A program made the translations under genes and the position numbers. DNA of 64,000 nucleotides from Cyclonatronum proteinivorum (GTDB taxonomy: Bacteria > Bacteroidota > Rhodothermia > Balneolales > Cyclonatronaceae): positions 778,997 to 842,996 of the forward strand of contig NZ_CP027806.1 in NCBI RefSeq assembly GCF_003353065.1. Reading direction: 5' to 3'. Positions within the stretch are counted from its first letter, which is position 1. Each line of letters opens with the position of its first letter. Under the pieces are notes generated by a model, which ran no database searches, was not told the DNA's origin, and was given only the letters and a program-made list of their open reading frames with translations. Shown here piece after piece: positions 1 through 9,222 of the stretch.

Positions 1-1113
1 AAGTCGGGCGAAATGAGAGACCTGGAGGTGAAAGCAGTGCTCGTCTTTTATGAAGACAAGCCCGGCTACATGACGATTTCACGGGATATCACCCGGCGTA
101 AAAAAGACGAAAAAAAGCTGCGGAATGCGCTATTGCGAAATCAGGCTATGTTTGCAGCACTGCCTGATATGATGTTTCTGTTCGATAACAAGCTGGAAAT
201 TATTGATTATAATGCAGCTGATGAAGCAGAAATGATCGCCGATCCTGACTTTTTCAGCGGCAAAGGGCTGCATAGTTTTATGCCGTCCCGCATTGCAGAT
301 GAGGCAAATCAGGTGATCCGCCGTGTACTGGATACCGGCAATGCAGACACCTATACCTACTCTGTGGTCATGGGTAAAAAGAGGCGCTATTACGAAGCGC
401 GTTTTGTGGCCTGCGGCACCGATCAGGTGATGGCTGTCGTACGCGACATTACAGATGCCAAAGAGGCGGAGAGGGAGATCCTCAGATTTAGCCGGTTAAT
501 TGAAGGCTCCATCAACGAAATCTATTTATTCACCCCCGGCGACTATCGTTTTCAGGTCATGAATCCGGCTGCACTCAGAAACCTGGGATACGAAGCGGAG
601 GACGTTGAAAACCTGGATGTCATGAAGGTCGCCAACGTAACCCAGCAGCAGCTTAATGAGGCCCTGAAACCTTTGTACACCGGTGAGCAGAGTACGGTTA
701 TCATGGAAGCGAAGCACTTCCGAAAAGATGGTAGCAGCTACGATGTGCAGTCCTACATCCAGCTTATAACCTATGAAGACGAGCAGCTTTTTGCAGGTAT
801 CGTTGTGGATATTACCGAACGGCTGAACTATCTGCGCTACCTTGAAAATCAGAATAAAGTGCTTCGCGATATTTCATGGACCCAAAGCCATCTGGTACGG
901 GCTCCGCTCGCAAGGATGATGAGCCTGATCATGCTGCTTCAGGAAAAAGACTTTGAAACCTTCTCAGAAGAAGACATCCTTCAGTACCTCAGTGATTCAG
1001 CGCGCGAAATTGATGACATGATTCATCAGATCGCCGATAAAACAGAAAACACGGTTTTCAGAAATACAGGGGCTGATGATGCGCCAGATCCTTCAAACCA
1101 TTCCAAAGCATAA
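1..1113 (+). CDS. PAS-domain sensor protein, 5' end outside window
   Basis: The reading frame is open from the first base of the window, so the N-terminus lies upstream. The visible part begins with the tail of one PAS domain (ISRDITRRKK) and continues with two further PAS folds, ending in VRDITDAKEAE and VVDITERLNY. The C-terminal 80 residues contain SHLVRAPLARMMSLIMLL, which resembles a HisKA dimerisation/phosphoacceptor helix. No HATPase domain follows: the protein stops about 60 residues later. It may be a kinase-like sensor that works through a partner, possibly the histidine kinase two genes downstream. It lies 34 bp ahead of the CheB-CheR fusion on the same strand and is probably co-transcribed. 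The ligand is unknown. Confidence 0.85.
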   Translation, partial: KSGEMRDLEVKAVLVFYEDKPGYMTISRDITRRKKDEKKLRNALLRNQAMFAALPDMMFLFDNKLEIIDYNAADEAEMIADPDFFSGKGLHSFMPSRIADEANQVIRRVLDTGNADTYTYSVVMGKKRRYYEARFVACGTDQVMAVVRDITDAKEAEREILRFSRLIEGSINEIYLFTPGDYRFQVMNPAALRNLGYEAEDVENLDVMKVANVTQQQLNEALKPLYTGEQSTVIMEAKHFRKDGSSYDVQSYIQLITYEDEQLFAGIVVDITERLNYLRYLENQNKVLRDISWTQSHLVRAPLARMMSLIMLLQEKDFETFSEEDILQYLSDSAREIDDMIHQIADKTENTVFRNTGADDAPDPSNHSKA

Positions 1114-1147
1114 AGCAAAGCGCTGCAAAAATTCCGATCAATTCATT

Positions 1148-4100
1148 ATGTCTGACACCCAAAAACCAACCCCTCCGGAATCCGCTTCTTCAGAGCCTCA
1201 AGCCGCTGAACAGGATACCAAACATGAATCCGCAACTGAGCTTGTCGTGGTAGGTATCGGCGCTTCCGCTGGCGGACTGGAAGCCCTGCAGGAATTCTTT
1301 ACCAACATGCCGGTGGACTCAGGGCTTGCCTTTGTAGTAGTGCAGCACCTTTCTCCGGATTATAAAAGCCTGATGGATGAACTGCTCGCGCGCCATACCC
1401 GAATTCCGATACACATCGCAAAGGACGGAATGCAGGTAAAACCTAACAACATATACCTGATTCCGCCGCGTAAAAATATCTCCATCTTTCACGACCACCT
1501 TTACCTTGATCTGCAGAATCAGAAAAAGAGCCTGAATCTGCCGGTTGATATTTTCCTGCGCTCTCTTGCCGTTGAGAAACAAAAACATGCCATTGGTATC
1601 ATCTTGTCCGGTACCGGTAGTGATGGTACGCTGGGCGCGCGGGCCATAAAGGAGGTAGGCGGTATGATGATGGTACAGGATGAAAAATCTGCCAAATTTG
1701 ACGGCATGCCGCGAAATGCCATCGCTACCGGACTGGTGGACTTCGTCCTTGAGCCGGCTAAAATGCCGGAAGCCCTGGTTGACTACCACAAGCATCCCTT
1801 TACAAAACCCAATAAGAAAACCGAAAACATTCTCACGCAAAATATCGGGGCGCTCCAGAAAGTAGCGCTCATTCTTCGGGAGCACTGTGGTATTGATTTT
1901 TCATACTACAAAGAAAACACCCTGGTTAGGAGGCTCGAGCGCAGGCTGAGTATCAACCGCTTCGACAACCTGGACGATTATCTGATATTTTTGAATGAGT
2001 CGTACAAAGAAAAAGAAGTCCTGTTCAAGGAGCTGCTGATCGGGGTTACCGGTTTCTTTCGCGACAGACAGGCTTTTGAGTCTCTGCGGGAGAAAGTGCT
2101 GGAAAAAACAGATTTTAGCTCCAAAAAACTGATGCGCATCTGGTCGACGGGCTGCTCAACAGGAGAAGAAGTTTATTCCGTGGCCCTGCTCTTCCTTGAT
2201 TATTTCGAAAAAAACAATATTGAATGCGAGCTTAAAATTTTTGCGACCGATGTGGACCGCGCAGCACTTGAACAGGCAAGCATTGGATTCTACCCCGATG
2301 GCATCATAAGCGACCTCGACCCGGAGCTCCTGCATAAATATTTTCATCGCAGGGACAACGGGTTTCAGGTAAATGAGAATGTGCGTAAAACCATTGTATT
2401 CGCGACCCATAACCTCCTTAAAGATCCGCCTTTTTCCAAACTCGATCTGCTGGTATGCCGCAATCTTTTTATTTATATCAAACCGGAAATGCAGCACCGT
2501 TTACTGATTTCCTTTTTCCACAGCATTAACCCGGGCGGGCATTTGTTCCTGGGCAGCAGTGAAACCCTGGGCAGCTTGAGCGAAGCCTTCGATATTCTTG
2601 ATACCAAGTGGAAGATTTATCAGGCAAAAAGAGGCTACCGGCCGCCCATGCTTCAGAATATTCCGGTCGCAAACTACTTGCCTCAGCACAAACCGCGGCA
2701 GCAGGCAGTTCAGGATCCTAAGGGGGATTTATTCAAAGTTGATAAGGTCACGGAGCAGTTACTGGAACTGCTCGCGCCCGCTTCCATCATTGTGGACCCG
2801 AACGACAACATTGTGCACATCATTAACAATGTCAACCGCTTCATTTCATTCAAATCGGGCCGCTTTTCTAATAACCTGTTCAACAGCCTGAATCCCGAAC
2901 TCGGCATAATTGTCACAACGCTTTTACACCGGCTCCGCAAACAGGATAAATCTGTGGTCAGTATGGAAGGGGTTGCGGATATACCCGGTTTTGAAGGCAA
3001 AAATATATATATGGAGGGCCGGCGGCTTGAAATACACAAAACGCTTTATTCCGTAATCTCTTTCTGGGTGAAGGATGAAACGGATCAAGCCAAAGGTTCA
3101 GATAATGTCACAGCCGGCAAGCGCACAACAGCTGACAGCTACCAAAGGACAGGCACTGACGGTTACCTGGTGCTTCAGAATGAACTCAAGCAGGTAAAAG
3201 AAAATTTGCAGGCTACCGTGGAAGAGCTTGAAACTTCCAACGAAGAACTTCAGTCGAGCAACGAAGAGCTGATCGCTTCCAACGAAGAGTTGCAGAGTAC
3301 CAATGAGGAGCTGCAGTCGGTAAACGAGGAGCTGTTTACGGTGAACTATGAATACCAAAGCAAAATTGATGAGCTCACCAAGATCAACAATGACATCAAC
3401 AACCTGCTTAAAAACACTGAAATCGGTGCACTCTACCTCGACACTAAGCTGTGCATTCGAAAATTCACGCCGCTCGTTGCTGAAATTACCCATATTCTGC
3501 CGACCGATATAGGCCGGCCTATGGCGCATATTTCCGTGCTGAACGTGTATCCGGAAATGCTGGATGACATAAACTATGTCGCGGAAACCCTGCAGCCGCG
3601 GGACCGGGAGATTAAAGCGAGCGACGCACGGGTTTTCCTGGTACGGACACGCCCGTATCGCACCCAAAACAATGCTATAGAAGGTGTGCTGCTCACCTTT
3701 GTAGAAATCACGCGGGTAAAACAAGAACAGGCACGGTACCGCGATGTGGCATTTAAGCTGCAGCGCGCGCTCACTCTGGGACAGATGGCCTGCTGGTATT
3801 GGGACACCGAAGATGACGCATTTAGCTGCGACCCGCTGCTGGTTGAAATGCTGGGATACGAGCCGGACCATTTTCCGGGAACCCTGACCCTTGTGCAGCA
3901 ACTTCTTCATCCCGCTGATGCAGATGTTTTTTTGAAAAACAAAGAACTGCTCACTTCGGGCAAAAAGAGCGAATGGAATCAGGTGCTTCGCCTGAAGCAT
4001 CATGAAGGACAGTACGTCCCCATCCGTATCAGCGCAAGCTTTGCGAGCAAGGGTACCGATGGAGAAGCACAGCTGGTGGACGGCATTGCCGCCAACGTAT

Positions 4101-4513
4101 CGGAATTACAGGAAAAATTACCCTCAGCAAAGCTGAGCAAGCTGGCACTTCGCAAACTACTGGACGGCATGGCCCATCCCGCCGTGATCACAGATGAACT
4201 GCACCATCCTGCCACACCCAATACAGCATATACAGCGCTGACAGAAAGTTTTGAGGTAAGCCCGGCCGCATTTACGGATACCCGCTGGAGGTACGTAAAT
4301 ACGAGCATCGGGGAAGCTCAAAAAAGCTTTGGGGAGTGGCTCAAACAAGTGCAGCACCGGGATGTTGAGGCCGAACTACCATCTCTCTCCGGCATAACCC
4401 TCATGTTTGAAGAAACGAAAGTATTCGAGGGTCGTGTGGTGTATCAGCCATTTGTCGTGAAAGGGATTTTCAAAGGAGGCCTGCTTCAATTTTTTAAATC
4501 GGAGGGAGAATAA
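1148..4513 (+). CDS. CheB-CheR-PAS fusion signalling protein
   Basis: This 1121-aa protein joins a chemotaxis methylesterase and methyltransferase to PAS sensors. Near residue 35 the CheB domain shows GIGASAGG with the catalytic Ser, then VVQHLSP (His) and GTGSDGTLGA (Asp). The CheR part has LLIGVTGFFRD, the SAM-binding STGCSTGEE, FATDVD and CRNLFIYI. A long coiled coil of repeated ETSNEELQSSNEEL-type heptads follows, then PAS domains to the C-terminus. There is no CheB receiver domain, as usual for this fusion family. I start it at ATG 1148 (MSDTQKP); an upstream in-frame ATG at 1076 would overlap the previous gene. No chemoreceptor or CheA is nearby, so it probably acts in a PAS/two-component pathway with the kinase 3 bp downstream rather than in classical chemotaxis. 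Confidence 0.93.
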   Translation: MSDTQKPTPPESASSEPQAAEQDTKHESATELVVVGIGASAGGLEALQEFFTNMPVDSGLAFVVVQHLSPDYKSLMDELLARHTRIPIHIAKDGMQVKPNNIYLIPPRKNISIFHDHLYLDLQNQKKSLNLPVDIFLRSLAVEKQKHAIGIILSGTGSDGTLGARAIKEVGGMMMVQDEKSAKFDGMPRNAIATGLVDFVLEPAKMPEALVDYHKHPFTKPNKKTENILTQNIGALQKVALILREHCGIDFSYYKENTLVRRLERRLSINRFDNLDDYLIFLNESYKEKEVLFKELLIGVTGFFRDRQAFESLREKVLEKTDFSSKKLMRIWSTGCSTGEEVYSVALLFLDYFEKNNIECELKIFATDVDRAALEQASIGFYPDGIISDLDPELLHKYFHRRDNGFQVNENVRKTIVFATHNLLKDPPFSKLDLLVCRNLFIYIKPEMQHRLLISFFHSINPGGHLFLGSSETLGSLSEAFDILDTKWKIYQAKRGYRPPMLQNIPVANYLPQHKPRQQAVQDPKGDLFKVDKVTEQLLELLAPASIIVDPNDNIVHIINNVNRFISFKSGRFSNNLFNSLNPELGIIVTTLLHRLRKQDKSVVSMEGVADIPGFEGKNIYMEGRRLEIHKTLYSVISFWVKDETDQAKGSDNVTAGKRTTADSYQRTGTDGYLVLQNELKQVKENLQATVEELETSNEELQSSNEELIASNEELQSTNEELQSVNEELFTVNYEYQSKIDELTKINNDINNLLKNTEIGALYLDTKLCIRKFTPLVAEITHILPTDIGRPMAHISVLNVYPEMLDDINYVAETLQPRDREIKASDARVFLVRTRPYRTQNNAIEGVLLTFVEITRVKQEQARYRDVAFKLQRALTLGQMACWYWDTEDDAFSCDPLLVEMLGYEPDHFPGTLTLVQQLLHPADADVFLKNKELLTSGKKSEWNQVLRLKHHEGQYVPIRISASFASKGTDGEAQLVDGIAANVSELQEKLPSAKLSKLALRKLLDGMAHPAVITDELHHPATPNTAYTALTESFEVSPAAFTDTRWRYVNTSIGEAQKSFGEWLKQVQHRDVEAELPSLSGITLMFEETKVFEGRVVYQPFVVKGIFKGGLLQFFKSEGE

Positions 4514-4516
4514 GCG

Positions 4517-6226
4517 ATGAAAGAATATACGCAGGATGATCTGAGACAGCTCGTAGACAGTGTCTCTCACATGAAAGGGCTTGATACTGAAAGCCTGAGG
4601 GATAAACCGATAGACCATATACTGGAAACGCTGTCGGTTTACCATCAGGAACTTGAGTTCCAAAACAGAGAGCTGGTGCGTGTTCAGGAATCTTTGCAGG
4701 AATCCGAGCGCAAGTTTGCTGAACTGTTTTATCAGGCACCCGTTGGCTATATCATTATCACGGAAGACCGGACTATTGAAGACGTTAACTATGCCTTCTG
4801 CGTGCTAACAGGCGTGGATAAGCAGGATATACTGGAAAAGCCTGTTACGGATTTTATCCACCCTGATTTTCAGGACCTGTTTTACATGTTCCTTCTGAAG
4901 TTATTCAGGCAAACCCAGGCAAGGCATGAATCCCTTTCCCAGGAAGCAAGCATCACGCTAAGGATACAGGGGAAAACCGCGCATCCTTTCGTAAAACTCA
5001 GCGCTTCTCCTACTTTGCTGGGAAGCGGTAAAACCCCGCAACACTACAAAATTACGGTTACGGATATTGATTCACAGATACGCAAGGAACACGCCCTGAG
5101 CGTAAGTGAGCATAAATTCAGAAGCCTTATCCGTACCGCACCAATTGGTTTTCTGATTGTGGACCACTCCGACAAAATTGTTTCCATGAATGAGCGGTTT
5201 ACGCAGCTCACCGGCTTTACGACAGAGACCATGTCGGACATGGATATATTTAGTGATCATGTAGTTTGTACGTGCAAGGATACGCCGGACAATAAATCAG
5301 ACTGGAAAACACTCAAAAGCCGATTCGGAAACAGCCACAAGTCGGCGCAGGTTTGTTCCTGCACCTTCTGTTGCGCAGACGGCAGCAAGCTCTTTACACA
5401 CCTTACTTTTTTGCGGGTAGATGACCTGCTGATATTGTCACTGATTGATTTTACCAGTCAGCATGCATTAGAAAAAAGTCTGAAGGAAGCGAATAACGAG
5501 CTTCAGCTGCTCAACAGCCAAATGCTGAAACTGCTTTCAGTGATCGGCCACGATCTGCGAAGCCCGATTGCGGCCATTGAAGGCTTTGCCGGATTGCTGC
5601 AGGATGAGCTTGAAGGTGATGAAACCCATGCACCCTCTTTGCAATTTGCCGGATTGATACGGGAATCAGCTCAAAAAGCCCATAACCTGCTCTTCAACCT
5701 TGTAGAGTGGGCTAAGGTACAAAGTGGTAAAGTTGATCTGAAGCAGCTGCCGGTCAATATCTCTAAGCTGGCAAAAGAGAGTGTGGACTTTTTTGAGGAA
5801 GTAGCCGCTCAAAAAAATATCACCGTTTTGCTGGAAGCTGAAGAAGACCTGACCATTACGGGTGATCCGGTATATCTTGCAGCCCTATGCCGAAACCTGC
5901 TCAGTAACGCCTTAAAATTCAGCTACCAGGATTCTGAAGTCCTGATAAAAGTCAGCACCGCGCGGACTGGCGAGACCATAGCGATTGAAGTGCAGGATAA
6001 AGGTATAGGAATTGATAAAATGCACGTGAATAAGCTTTTTGCACCGGGTGAAAAATATAACCGTAGCGGAACAAACGGAGAGTTAAGTTCCGGTATGGGA
6101 CTTTTACTTTGTAAAGAAATCACGGAAAAGCATCAGGGTACAATCAGCGTGCGTTCTGAACCCGGAGCCGGGTCAACATTTGTAGTTAATCTGCCTTTAA
6201 GCGGAACCGAAGACAACTGTAATTGA
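4517..6226 (+). CDS. PAS-domain hybrid-less histidine kinase
   Basis: A 569-aa sensor kinase without transmembrane segments. A short coiled N-terminus leads to two PAS domains (about residues 70-185 and 200-315). The HisKA H-box is VIGHDLRSP with phosphoacceptor His345. The HATPase domain has the N-box CRNLLSNALKFS, the G1 box DKGIGI and the G2 box GMGLLLCKEI, so the catalytic core looks complete. There is no receiver domain. The gene begins 3 bp after the CheB-CheR fusion, which points to one transcript, and a single-domain response regulator follows 113 bp later. The signal sensed cannot be told from the sequence. Confidence 0.93.
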   Translation: MKEYTQDDLRQLVDSVSHMKGLDTESLRDKPIDHILETLSVYHQELEFQNRELVRVQESLQESERKFAELFYQAPVGYIIITEDRTIEDVNYAFCVLTGVDKQDILEKPVTDFIHPDFQDLFYMFLLKLFRQTQARHESLSQEASITLRIQGKTAHPFVKLSASPTLLGSGKTPQHYKITVTDIDSQIRKEHALSVSEHKFRSLIRTAPIGFLIVDHSDKIVSMNERFTQLTGFTTETMSDMDIFSDHVVCTCKDTPDNKSDWKTLKSRFGNSHKSAQVCSCTFCCADGSKLFTHLTFLRVDDLLILSLIDFTSQHALEKSLKEANNELQLLNSQMLKLLSVIGHDLRSPIAAIEGFAGLLQDELEGDETHAPSLQFAGLIRESAQKAHNLLFNLVEWAKVQSGKVDLKQLPVNISKLAKESVDFFEEVAAQKNITVLLEAEEDLTITGDPVYLAALCRNLLSNALKFSYQDSEVLIKVSTARTGETIAIEVQDKGIGIDKMHVNKLFAPGEKYNRSGTNGELSSGMGLLLCKEITEKHQGTISVRSEPGAGSTFVVNLPLSGTEDNCN

Positions 6227-6339
6227 AAATTTTTGTATTTTTGGGGCACATTGGCAATATGGACAATTTACAGGAAACGCTTCATCCTGTTTGGATACAC
6301 ACTTACACATTGGAGTTGAAGTTTTTTAAATAAACATTT

Positions 6340-6750
6340 ATGGAAAAAAAAGAAGTAGAGTTTTTGCTTGTTGATGACGACCGGATTGTGCTTATGCTGC
6401 ATGAAGCGTCTTTAATCAGGAATAAAGTTACCTCGGAACCAAAATCCTTTCTGAATGGTCCCGAGGCACTTGCATACATTCGCGAGCAGTATCCGAAGGG
6501 GAAGCATTTTGTTATACTTCTTGATATTTATATGCCTGAAATGGATGGGTGGGAGTTTATTGAAACCCTCAGGGATGAAGATATGATTGAGCGCTCTCAT
6601 ATCATTATTGTTACCTCATCGGTAGATATCCCTGACCGCCTAAAAGTCGAAGAATACCCCGAAGTAATACACATGGTAATAAAAGCCCTGAAAAAACAGG
6701 ATGTAGAGGAAATCAGGAAGCACCCCAAACTTGCACCGCTGCTGCACTGA
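6340..6750 (+). CDS. Single-domain response regulator
   Basis: A 136-aa CheY-like receiver with no output domain. The acidic pair is in LLVDDDR near the N-terminus, the phosphoacceptor is Asp62 in LLDIYMPEMDGWEF, and the switch Ser/Thr is in IIIVTSS. The conserved Lys-Pro near the end reads Lys-Ala (VIKAL), a mild departure from the family. It is separated from the kinase by 113 bp that includes a TATTTTTG hexamer-like -7 element at 6236-6243, so it may have its own promoter in addition to read-through. It is the likely phosphotransfer partner of the upstream kinase; with no DNA-binding domain it should act by protein contact. The gene converges on smpB. Confidence 0.92.
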   Translation: MEKKEVEFLLVDDDRIVLMLHEASLIRNKVTSEPKSFLNGPEALAYIREQYPKGKHFVILLDIYMPEMDGWEFIETLRDEDMIERSHIIIVTSSVDIPDRLKVEEYPEVIHMVIKALKKQDVEEIRKHPKLAPLLH

Positions 6751-6780
6751 AGCGGTTTTCAATAGCGGCAGAAGGAAACC

Positions 6781-7245
6781 TTAAAGCTGTTGCTTTAGCT
6801 GCCGCTCCGTTTCCCGTTTGACATCTTTGGCGGCAATCGTAGCTCGTTTGTCAAACATCTTTTTCCCTTTAGCAAGGCCGATTTCTACTTTGGCTTTTCC
6901 TTTTTTGAAGTAAATCCGCAGGGGTACAAGGGTAAAGCCTTTTTGTTTGAGCGCGGTGTCAATTTTGCGGATTTCTTCCCGGTTCAGGAGGAGCTTTCTG
7001 TCGCGCCGGGTGTCATGGTTGTTGTAGTTGCCGTGTTCAAACTCTTTAATATACAGATCCTTAAGCCAGATTTCGCCGTGCTGTATGTAGGCGAAGGAAT
7101 CCGTAAAACTCGCATGACCGGCACGGAGTGACTTGACTTCCGTGCCCTGCAGCACAATACCGGCCTCAAAGCTTTTATCAATGTGAAATTCAAAGAATGC
7201 TTTTTTATTTCTAAGCGTCGGAGTTGTTTTCTTGGGGTCGGCCAT
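6781..7245 (-). CDS. smpB: SsrA-binding protein SmpB
   Basis: At 154 aa it has the normal length for SmpB, the tmRNA partner that rescues stalled ribosomes. Family motifs are clear: RNKKAFFEFHIDKSFEAGIVL, GTEVKSLRAG near residue 37, DLYIKEFEHGNYNNH, RDRKLLLNREEI, LVPLRIYFKKGKAKVEIGLA, and a basic C-terminal tail (KKMFDKRATIAAKDVKRETERQ). The start is ATG at 7245. No tmRNA gene was found in this window. The gene is tail-to-tail with the response regulator, and the 187 bp upstream of it hold octamer repeats described separately. Confidence 0.98.
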   Translation of the reverse strand: MADPKKTTPTLRNKKAFFEFHIDKSFEAGIVLQGTEVKSLRAGHASFTDSFAYIQHGEIWLKDLYIKEFEHGNYNNHDTRRDRKLLLNREEIRKIDTALKQKGFTLVPLRIYFKKGKAKVEIGLAKGKKMFDKRATIAAKDVKRETERQLKQQL

Positions 7246-7285
7246 AGCCTCTGATAATCTTAAATGAAGTGAAAATGATGCGGGC

Positions 7286-7430
7286 GGTATTACAGTATTA
7301 CAGTATTTCAGTATGTCATTCAGCTTTATTTATATAAGCACAATTAATGTTTTTAACCAAGTGGGTAAACTGAGTGGTAACGCCCCTCTTGACGTTGCAC
7401 TGACATACTGAAACACTGACATACTGAATT
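7286..7430. repeat. Inverted pair of octamer-iterated repeats
   Basis: On the left, near-octameric units follow each other (TATTACAG twice, TATTTCAG, TATGTCAT). On the right the same motif returns in inverted orientation (CTGACATACTGAAACACTGACATACTG). A 13-bp core, TTTCAGTATGTCA at 7306-7318, is exactly inverted at 7401-7413. The pair encloses about 80 bp of AT-rich sequence between smpB and the upstream lipoprotein gene. It could fold into a hairpin or be the remnant of a small mobile element; no function is assigned. Confidence 0.6.
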
Positions 7431-7432
7431 TG

Positions 7433-7873
7433 CTACTCCGCTACGCCCTGCGGGATCTCCCGGTTCATGGACTGATAGATGTCTTCGATCTGCCGGATGT
7501 TGGCCTGCGCCTGACGGTTTTGCGGGTCAAGTTCGAGCACCCGCCGAAAGTGCGCCAGCGCCATGGGCATGCGCTCGGTCATGTGAATCATCTCGGCATG
7601 ATACATCAGCCAGGTACCGTAGTGCAGGTGCGTATCGCGCAGCATGACCATGATTTCAGGATTGCTGCCGTCTTCTTTGCGGAGCTTGGTAAGGGCTTCC
7701 TCGTAGCGGTCTTCATCTACCAGGAACTGCACCTGAACAGTCAGCGGACCATCAGGTACAGCTTGCAGCTCCCCGTCTCCGGATTGGTTTTGAGAGCCGG
7801 CATCAGAGCAGGCAGTCGTCATCATCATTAAAAAAAATAAAACAGCGGCTGTTGTGGCAGTAAAGCGATACAT
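7433..7873 (-). CDS. TPR-like lipoprotein
   Basis: A 146-aa protein with a lipoprotein signal: basic start, hydrophobic stretch (AAVLFFLMMM) and lipobox TTAC with the acylated Cys at about residue 22. The mature part contains a helical region with a TPR-like motif (ALAHFRRVLELDPQNRQAQANI). It is probably an outer- or inner-membrane-anchored lipoprotein; the role is unknown. I chose ATG 7873 because the longer open frame, which overlaps the upstream gene, would bury the signal peptide. It is the last gene of an arcA-M50-lipoprotein run on the minus strand. Confidence 0.75.
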   Translation of the reverse strand: MYRFTATTAAVLFFLMMMTTACSDAGSQNQSGDGELQAVPDGPLTVQVQFLVDEDRYEEALTKLRKEDGSNPEIMVMLRDTHLHYGTWLMYHAEMIHMTERMPMALAHFRRVLELDPQNRQAQANIRQIEDIYQSMNREIPQGVAE

Positions 7874-7980
7874 GGGAAATGGTAGGTAGCTTTTGGTGTG
7901 AAGGATGATTAGCAGTTGAATGAACACATCTGAAAACCCGCCGCGCTCCGGAATAGTGCGCAGAAATAAATACGGACGAA

Positions 7981-9195
7981 TTAATTCACGTAAATCGGGG
8001 TCGGGCTGATACAAAGGATGAAAATCAGCATGGTGAGCCAGCCCAGAATGCGGCGGCGCGGATCCAGGGGTTTTTCAAAATAGACCGGCGGATGCTCAAT
8101 CTTCACAAAATATACGATGAAAAGCGTGAACATAATCCACACCCCGAAGCCTGAGCCGAAGGCAGATCCCTGCGTAAAGTAGAAGGTAGCGGAGGAAATG
8201 AGGAGGGAAAGGCTCCAGATGCTCATTGTCCAGACCGGATCACCGAAGTAGGCTTTTCGTATGATGAGGAAGGAGAGTCCGGCCCAGAGGAACCAGCCCA
8301 GATTCAGCTCTGCCGGCAGCCATATTCCCGCCAGCTCGTTGAGCAGGGGCAGGGCCGCAAAGCCAGCCAGGGTGATCACGCCCCCAAAAAACAGCCGGGC
8401 TACTTTCTGATGTTTCCGGTACCCGATGAGCGCGTACAGGATGTGACCGCCATCGAGCTGACCAACCGGCATAAGGTTGAGGGCGGTAAAGAACAGGCCC
8501 AGCCAGCCGGCCAGTAAAAAGGGGTAGTGATACATTTCCCACATGGGCGGCGCGTTGTCGAAAAACGAGGCCAGGAAAGTGTAGAGCAGGGTTTCACCGA
8601 AGAAAATGATTTCAGAGCCTTCCGGCGCAACGGGGTCTTCGGGGAAAGTGCCGTGCTCCTGCACATAGGCAACGACTTCTTCGTGCATTTCGAAATTGTT
8701 CAGAAAGTCGGGCTCAGGCAAGGTCGCGAAGCCGTAAATCAGAATGCCAAGCGCAACTACAAAACCAGCCAGCGGTCCCGAAATCCCGATGTCGTACAGC
8801 TTGATGGTATCGTTGATCTGCTCCTTGATTTTTATGACGGCACCGATCGTACCTATGGGCGATATCAGCGGGAGCGGAATGAAGTAGGGCAGGCTTGCCC
8901 GCACCTTGTGATACCGGGCAGCAAAGTAGTGCCCGAACTCGTGCACCCCCAAAAACAGCAGCAGCAGGAAGGCAAAGAGTACCCCTTCCCAAAAGATCAG
9001 GTCGCGTATGCTTTCGGCATGGGCGGTATGGCCCACGAAAAAGATGCCACCCATGGTAGCCACCGAAATAAAGGTGGCCACGAAAAGCAGGCTGTGTTTG
9101 AGGATGGCTTTTTTGCCGGTTTCTTCATTTTCAGGTTGTGTGATGCCCTCGGTGAGGTCGACATACACCACATCTTGGTCGTTGGGCTTACTCAA
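7981..9195 (-). CDS. M50/site-2-protease-type membrane metalloprotease
   Basis: A 404-aa polytopic membrane protein. The zinc-binding HEFGHYFAARY lies about residue 85 in a transmembrane segment, and the second catalytic motif is GQLDGGHILYALIG near residue 245, which supplies the third metal ligand. At least seven hydrophobic segments are visible. This is the architecture of soluble-PDZ-less site-2 proteases that cleave substrates within the membrane; no PDZ domain is evident. Translation probably starts at TTG 9195, which has AGGA about 6 nt upstream. The gene starts 27 bp after arcA ends. Substrates are unknown. Confidence 0.9.
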   Translation of the reverse strand: MSKPNDQDVVYVDLTEGITQPENEETGKKAILKHSLLFVATFISVATMGGIFFVGHTAHAESIRDLIFWEGVLFAFLLLLFLGVHEFGHYFAARYHKVRASLPYFIPLPLISPIGTIGAVIKIKEQINDTIKLYDIGISGPLAGFVVALGILIYGFATLPEPDFLNNFEMHEEVVAYVQEHGTFPEDPVAPEGSEIIFFGETLLYTFLASFFDNAPPMWEMYHYPFLLAGWLGLFFTALNLMPVGQLDGGHILYALIGYRKHQKVARLFFGGVITLAGFAALPLLNELAGIWLPAELNLGWFLWAGLSFLIIRKAYFGDPVWTMSIWSLSLLISSATFYFTQGSAFGSGFGVWIMFTLFIVYFVKIEHPPVYFEKPLDPRRRILGWLTMLIFILCISPTPIYVN

Positions 9196-9222
9196 AAATC
9201 CTGCTTTTCGCGTGTTAAAGGG

